From Aurantiochytrium sp. KH105 (lineage: Eukaryota; Sar; Bigyra; Thraustochytrida; Thraustochytriidae): a stretch of 64,000 nt of DNA. The stretch spans positions 1 to 64,000 of the forward strand of contig BGKB01000093.1 of assembly GCA_003116975.1 (NCBI GenBank), given 5' to 3'. Both the position numbers and the translations under genes were made by a program. This document shows positions 60,229-64,000 of the stretch, in pieces. The notes beneath the pieces were generated by a model. The model ran no database searches and was not told the origin of the DNA. It saw only the letters and a list, made by a program, of their open reading frames with translations. Positions within the stretch are counted from its first letter, which is position 1. Every line of letters begins with the position of its first letter.

Positions 60229-61157
60229 ATGTTTGGGGATGATGTCAAAATTGTTCTGGTCATTGGCCAAAGCTCGAGCCTGAGCGCTGACGCGCAAAAG
60301 GCCCTCGAAGGCAAGCGCGTTCTGGCCGCGCCCGACGCAGAGATCGGTACGTTATTTTGACCTTGCTTGCGAGAATGAAGAAAAAAGGACCGTCCTTGTG
60401 GCCAGGAGACACTGACTCTTTGTGTTGTCGTTCGCTTGTGATGCACAACGTAAATGCAACGATCCTTTGATACAACCCAGCGCGCGACACGCTCAAGGAC
60501 GCACAGTACTTTGACGCGGCGGTTCTGACCTCCGATGCTTGCGTGAACGGCGCCGCAGAGGCGGCACTCACACGTCTCCGCCCCGGTGCCAACCTCGTGG
60601 TCGATGGTGCTACGGGCGATCGCCTTGTGTCCGTCAAGGGCTCTCTGCTCATGTGCGGCTTTGTCGACGTTGCCGAGGCTGGCGAGGGTCTCGTCCGCGC
60701 CGGCAAGCCCTCTTTCGAGGCCAAGGGCGCGCCGCTCAAGAAGCCCACTGACAGCAAGACCGATGGTAGCAGCAGCAAGGCCGCCGTGTGGAAGCTCATG
60801 GCGAACGACCTCGGAGAGGACGATGAGCTCGCCGATGAGGATTCGCTCCTCGCTGGCGACGAGATGCCCACCAAACCGAACCCTGCCGAGTGCGGCCCTG
60901 ATGCCACGACGGGGAAGAAGCGTGCCTGCAAGAACTGCTCGTGCGGTCTCAAGGAGATTCAAGATGCCGAAGAGAAGGGTGGAGCCGTTGCGCAACCGAG
61001 CGCCTCTGCCTGTGGCAACTGCGCCAAGGGTGATGCCTTCCGCTGCGCCTCGTGCCCGTACCTTGGTCTGCCCACCTTTGATTCGGGCACCAAGCCGCCC
61101 ATTGAGGTCCGCGGAGACGGAACAAAGGTTCTTCTCAACGTTGGTAGCGATATTTAA
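60229..61157 (+). CDS. DRE2: Anamorsin/Dre2 (CIAPIN1), two exons
   Basis: Exon 1 is 60229-60346 and exon 2 is 60481-61157. The 134-nt intron has a GTACGT donor and a CAACCCAG acceptor; the product is 264 residues. Dre2 passes electrons from the Tah18/NDOR1 diflavin reductase to the cytosolic Fe-S assembly machinery. Both metal motifs are canonical: CX11CX2CXC (from the Cys of [11 protein letters not shown] to KNCSC) for the [2Fe-2S] site, and CX2CX7CX2C ([15 protein letters not shown]) for the second cluster, followed by PYLGLPTF. The N-terminal methyltransferase-like domain is short (about 90 residues versus about 170 in human), as in other compact Dre2 proteins. The linker has the conserved VWKLMANDL helix. 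Confidence 0.94.
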
Positions 61158-61448
61158 GCTGCCCCCTTTCCCTTTCTCGCATTGCCATTACGGACGGAAA
61201 GGAACGCTCCGTCCATGTCCATGTCCGTGTCCCACCATCACGATGAATCATCCATTCATCCCAGCAAAAGGCCAGTAGCCAGCCAGCCAGCTGATTAGCC
61301 CTCAAGCATAAGACATTAACATAGTTTATCGGGCTTTTTCCAAAGCAATGTAGCACTTCCGGCGAGCAAATTGGCATATCAGTTTCATACTCTCAGTCAG
61401 CCTCTGCCAAAAACAATACATGAGCAACTGGCTGACGCTCTGCTCTCA
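61158..61448. other. Convergent intergenic spacer
   Basis: 3' flanks of Dre2 and the C12orf56-like gene. No gene was recognised. Confidence 0.55.
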
Positions 61449-63685
61449 TCATATGAGCAGCACCGAGTGTTCCTGCACTGCGCGTTTCTTCTGCATTTCG
61501 AGGGAATCAATCGCCGAGCGCATATCCTCGACAATGGCCTTGGAGATTCGATTCAGCACGACGATCTGCTTGAAATGCGCTGCGGCACTCGGAACATCGG
61601 TGAGACTGCTGTAGAAACTTGGTTTGAACAAGTAATATCGAAGCTCCTCCTCGCTGTTTTCCAAAATGTGCCGCAATACACGGTAATTACCGAGCATAAG
61701 CACCTGCAGCAACCGTGCGTGCTGATAAATGCGGACTGCGAACGAGCCTAGACTCTTGTGCGCCGTTTGGTCCTTCACTTTGCCGACCGTGCCCGTCAGA
61801 CAGCGCCACTGCTCGATGAGCTCCACAAAGCGACGGACAATCTTTGCCAATGCATGCCGCGTAAATTCGGACCCAGCTTTGCTCAGTTGCGTCGCAAGCG
61901 TTTCGGAAACAACGGCTCGAGATCGTCCTTGCCAAATCGCAAACGTCACAACATTGTCAAGCTCGAGAAGAATCGAGACTTGGTACTCGGAGATAGCACG
62001 CAGTAAATCGCCTCCTCCACCAGCCACACGCTTCTTGCCATTCCCTCCTTTTGATTTGCCATTTCCCTCGCCTTCTTGGACAAAATTATCGTCAAAGGCG
62101 TCAACCGCTTTCACTTGTCCTTGCTTTCCTCGCTTCTTGCTTTTATGTCCAAAACTTTGATTATAGGCCGTCCCTCGTGCCTTCGAGCCCTTGAGCCTTG
62201 ATTTCATCACATTGTCGTCGTCGTCGTCGTTATCGTCACTACTGCTGGTCTCGTCGCTGTTACTGTCGAGCGAATGAGTCTTTCGGCTTCTCTTGGCTTT
62301 GCCTAGACCACCCGTCTCTCCCTCATTAGCCAGAGCATCGTCAAGATCGACATCGTCATCGTCATCGTCATCATCGTCATCGGAACTAGACGTATCAGAC
62401 TCGTCATCCCCAGACGCCCACTTGCGTTCACGATGGGCATGGCGCGTAGCAGAGGCGCCCGAGCATTGGCTATCAAGACTTGCTCGTCGTTGTCTCTCTC
62501 CTGGGCCCTGTTGGCGCTGCACTTCTTCTGCAGCACTCACCCGCGCAACTTCGAGACGATGCAAGGCTCGGGAAACACTCCTGGCGTCATACTGAATCGT
62601 GAGTGCTTGCAAAAGTTCCACAAAACTAAGAGGTGTCGGTGTGAGGATGTTGCTGCGGTCGAGCACGGTCTGCGAGTTGAAGAGCATGCAGTGCAAGAGC
62701 CTCAGAATCGCGCGAATGTACCCAAGCTGTTGCGTGCGACTCGGGAACGAAACTTTGCCGCGCAAAACACTAACGCCCGCGAGGAACCCTGCACGCTGCG
62801 TAAGTCTGTCCTCCCCGTGGCCTGGCTCAAGCGTTTTCGAACGCGCCAGACCACGGGGAGGAAGCCGGTTTGCCTGCAACTCCGAGACCAGGTGGTGAAA
62901 GAGTGCAGGCATGATGAAAAAGAGTCGCTTGAGCTCGCGATCATGAAGAGCTGCATCTGCGAGTTCGTCAATGCTCTGTAACACTTTGCCCGGACTTTCA
63001 ACCTGCCGGACCATTATGTCTGCAGCAATTTCCGTGAAAAGTTCATGCATGAGACTCTGAGATTCGTCCGGATCGAGTCGCACTTCGATGGGAATATCTT
63101 GACAGAGTCGCATCTGTAGACTCGTCCACGCACTCTCAATCTGATTTAATAGCAAACTTCCTGTTTCCCACGCGGCAAGCTCGACGACCTTACGATCTTG
63201 CTTCACGAGGTACGTCACCTCAAAGTGACGGACCGTCTTATTGATTTCATCCTCGGCGAAGATTTCGGAGCGCTTTGGCAATGGATTCACTGATATTACG
63301 TCCTGCAGCATGATGGGCGGATGCGCACCTTCTCCAGCCCAAATGTTTCGCTTTCCTTCTTGTTTACTGATGTCCAGAACGAAGAGCACTGCCTCTGTGA
63401 GCAGGACGATGCGATGAAACTTTTTGGCTGCCTTGGGGTCGTCCGTGTCTTGGACAATTTCCGCTGCAGCTTCATAGTATCGCAATGAGTCATATACATT
63501 ATCACCAAGTGCCTACATGTCGTGATAAGCACCGCACCCACGATTATTGTTAGCGTATGCTTCGCTTCAGATTGTTCGGCTTTTATCTCATATGACTTGC
63601 ACTACGCACGTACCTTGCGAAACCGCCCTGGGTCTAGAAAGTACCCGTGGCGCACGCTCTTGCCGCTCTCCGCTGCGCGAGACAT
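61449..63685 (-). CDS. Large protein with PH-like N-terminus, C12orf56-like, two exons
   Basis: Exon 1 is 63614-63685 and exon 2 is 61449-63512. The 101-nt intron has a GTACGT donor and a GACATGTAG acceptor; phase 0 joining gives DPGRFRKALGDNVYDSLRYYE. The product is 711 residues. The N-terminal ~130 residues look PH-like (RIVLLTEAVLFVLDI, then PPIMLQDVISVNPLP). A helical region follows, then a low-complexity Asp/Ser tract (about 380-450) rich in GAT/GAC, a Lys/Gly linker, and a conserved-looking helical C-terminus (VVTFAIWQGRSRAVVSETLA...LVLMLGNYRVL; landmarks only). I tentatively relate it to the poorly known C12orf56 family. An upstream in-frame ATG at 63904 is possible but precedes AT-rich, less coding-like sequence. 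Confidence 0.65.
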
Positions 63686-64000
63686 GCTCTTTGCGATGTA
63701 TTGTGTTCTTGATGGCTTCCTGTCTTGGTGCGCTCTTATTCTCTCGTCGCTTCGGAATCTTTTATGTCCGGTGGACTTCAAAAGTACACACCATTTTGTT
63801 CCTAACCTAACCGTTTTATGGGTTTGACACTGTGGCACCGTGACTAGCAGGAACAGATGACCCTTCCTAGGAAATGTGCGGGAAAGAGCAAGCATTGCCT
63901 CCATCTTGGGAGAGGCCTATGTAAGACAAGTGCGCGTACGCGCCCAGCTCAGATGAAGACGTGGCACGAACGAGAAAGAAGAAATGCGCAACAGGCTACC
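63686..64000. other. Upstream region of the C12orf56-like gene
   Basis: Promoter and leader on the minus strand. The frame of exon 1 extends to 63904. A GAGGCCTA half-match to the TAGGCCTA motif lies near 63911. Nothing else was recognised before the window edge. Confidence 0.45.

Overview
This is nuclear DNA from a eukaryotic microbe. It is GC-rich and gene-dense: about 33 protein-coding loci sit in 64 kb on both strands with short gaps. Most genes are single-exon, but several carry a few short GT-AG introns with GTAAGT, GTACGT or GTGAGT donors. The content includes an eS24 ribosomal protein, Rab5, Rab geranylgeranyltransferase beta, EMC8/9, Dre2/anamorsin, Ctf18, RMND1, a SWEET transporter and YIPF6. 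Together with many unusual domain fusions this fits a protist. A stramenopile of the thraustochytrid/labyrinthulomycete type is my best guess, but it is an inference and nothing here proves it. No mobile elements, rRNA, CRISPR arrays or convincing tRNAs were seen.

Layout. 0.5-8.6 kb: a mitochondrial carrier, an ING-SGF29 chromatin reader, a PH-domain protein and a membrane-anchored AIF-like reductase. 8.9-17.5 kb: a candidate small spliced gene, an H1/H5-SWIB protein, a secreted three-exon gene recovered only by splicing, a membrane aspartyl protease and a small membrane protein. 18.9-33.1 kb: a fused three-SNARE/DysF protein, MOCS1A/MoaA, phosphoglycerate mutase, Ctf18, a small membrane protein and a pseudo-receiver/TPR/EF-hand/cyclic-nucleotide protein. 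33.5-45.9 kb: eS24, an RCC1-permease fusion, RMND1-like, UPRT, a DnaJ membrane protein and YIPF6. 45.9-55.5 kb: a hidden three-exon Alba protein, a TPR-methyltransferase, an RRM/RD-rich RNA-binding protein, Rab5, EMC8/9 and RabGGTase beta. 56-63.7 kb: a four-exon RidA protein, SWEET, an uncharacterised acidic protein, Dre2, and a two-exon large protein with a PH-like start.

Functional links are loose, as expected for a eukaryote. Membrane traffic recurs (three-SNARE protein, Rab5, RabGGTase beta, YIPF6, EMC8/9), as does chromatin (SGF29, SWIB, Ctf18, Alba). The most notable object is the predicted protein at 18931-21090. It combines a syntaxin-like Habc region, a Qa-SNARE, an STX17-like glycine-rich hairpin, DysF segments and SNAP-25/29-like Qb and Qc SNARE motifs in one chain, that is, all three Q-SNARE helices of a fusion complex.

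A short palindrome, TAGGCCTA, recurs about 130-280 bp upstream of several start codons and may be a promoter element. Several intergenic regions hold further candidate exons that I could not assemble; they are flagged as low confidence.
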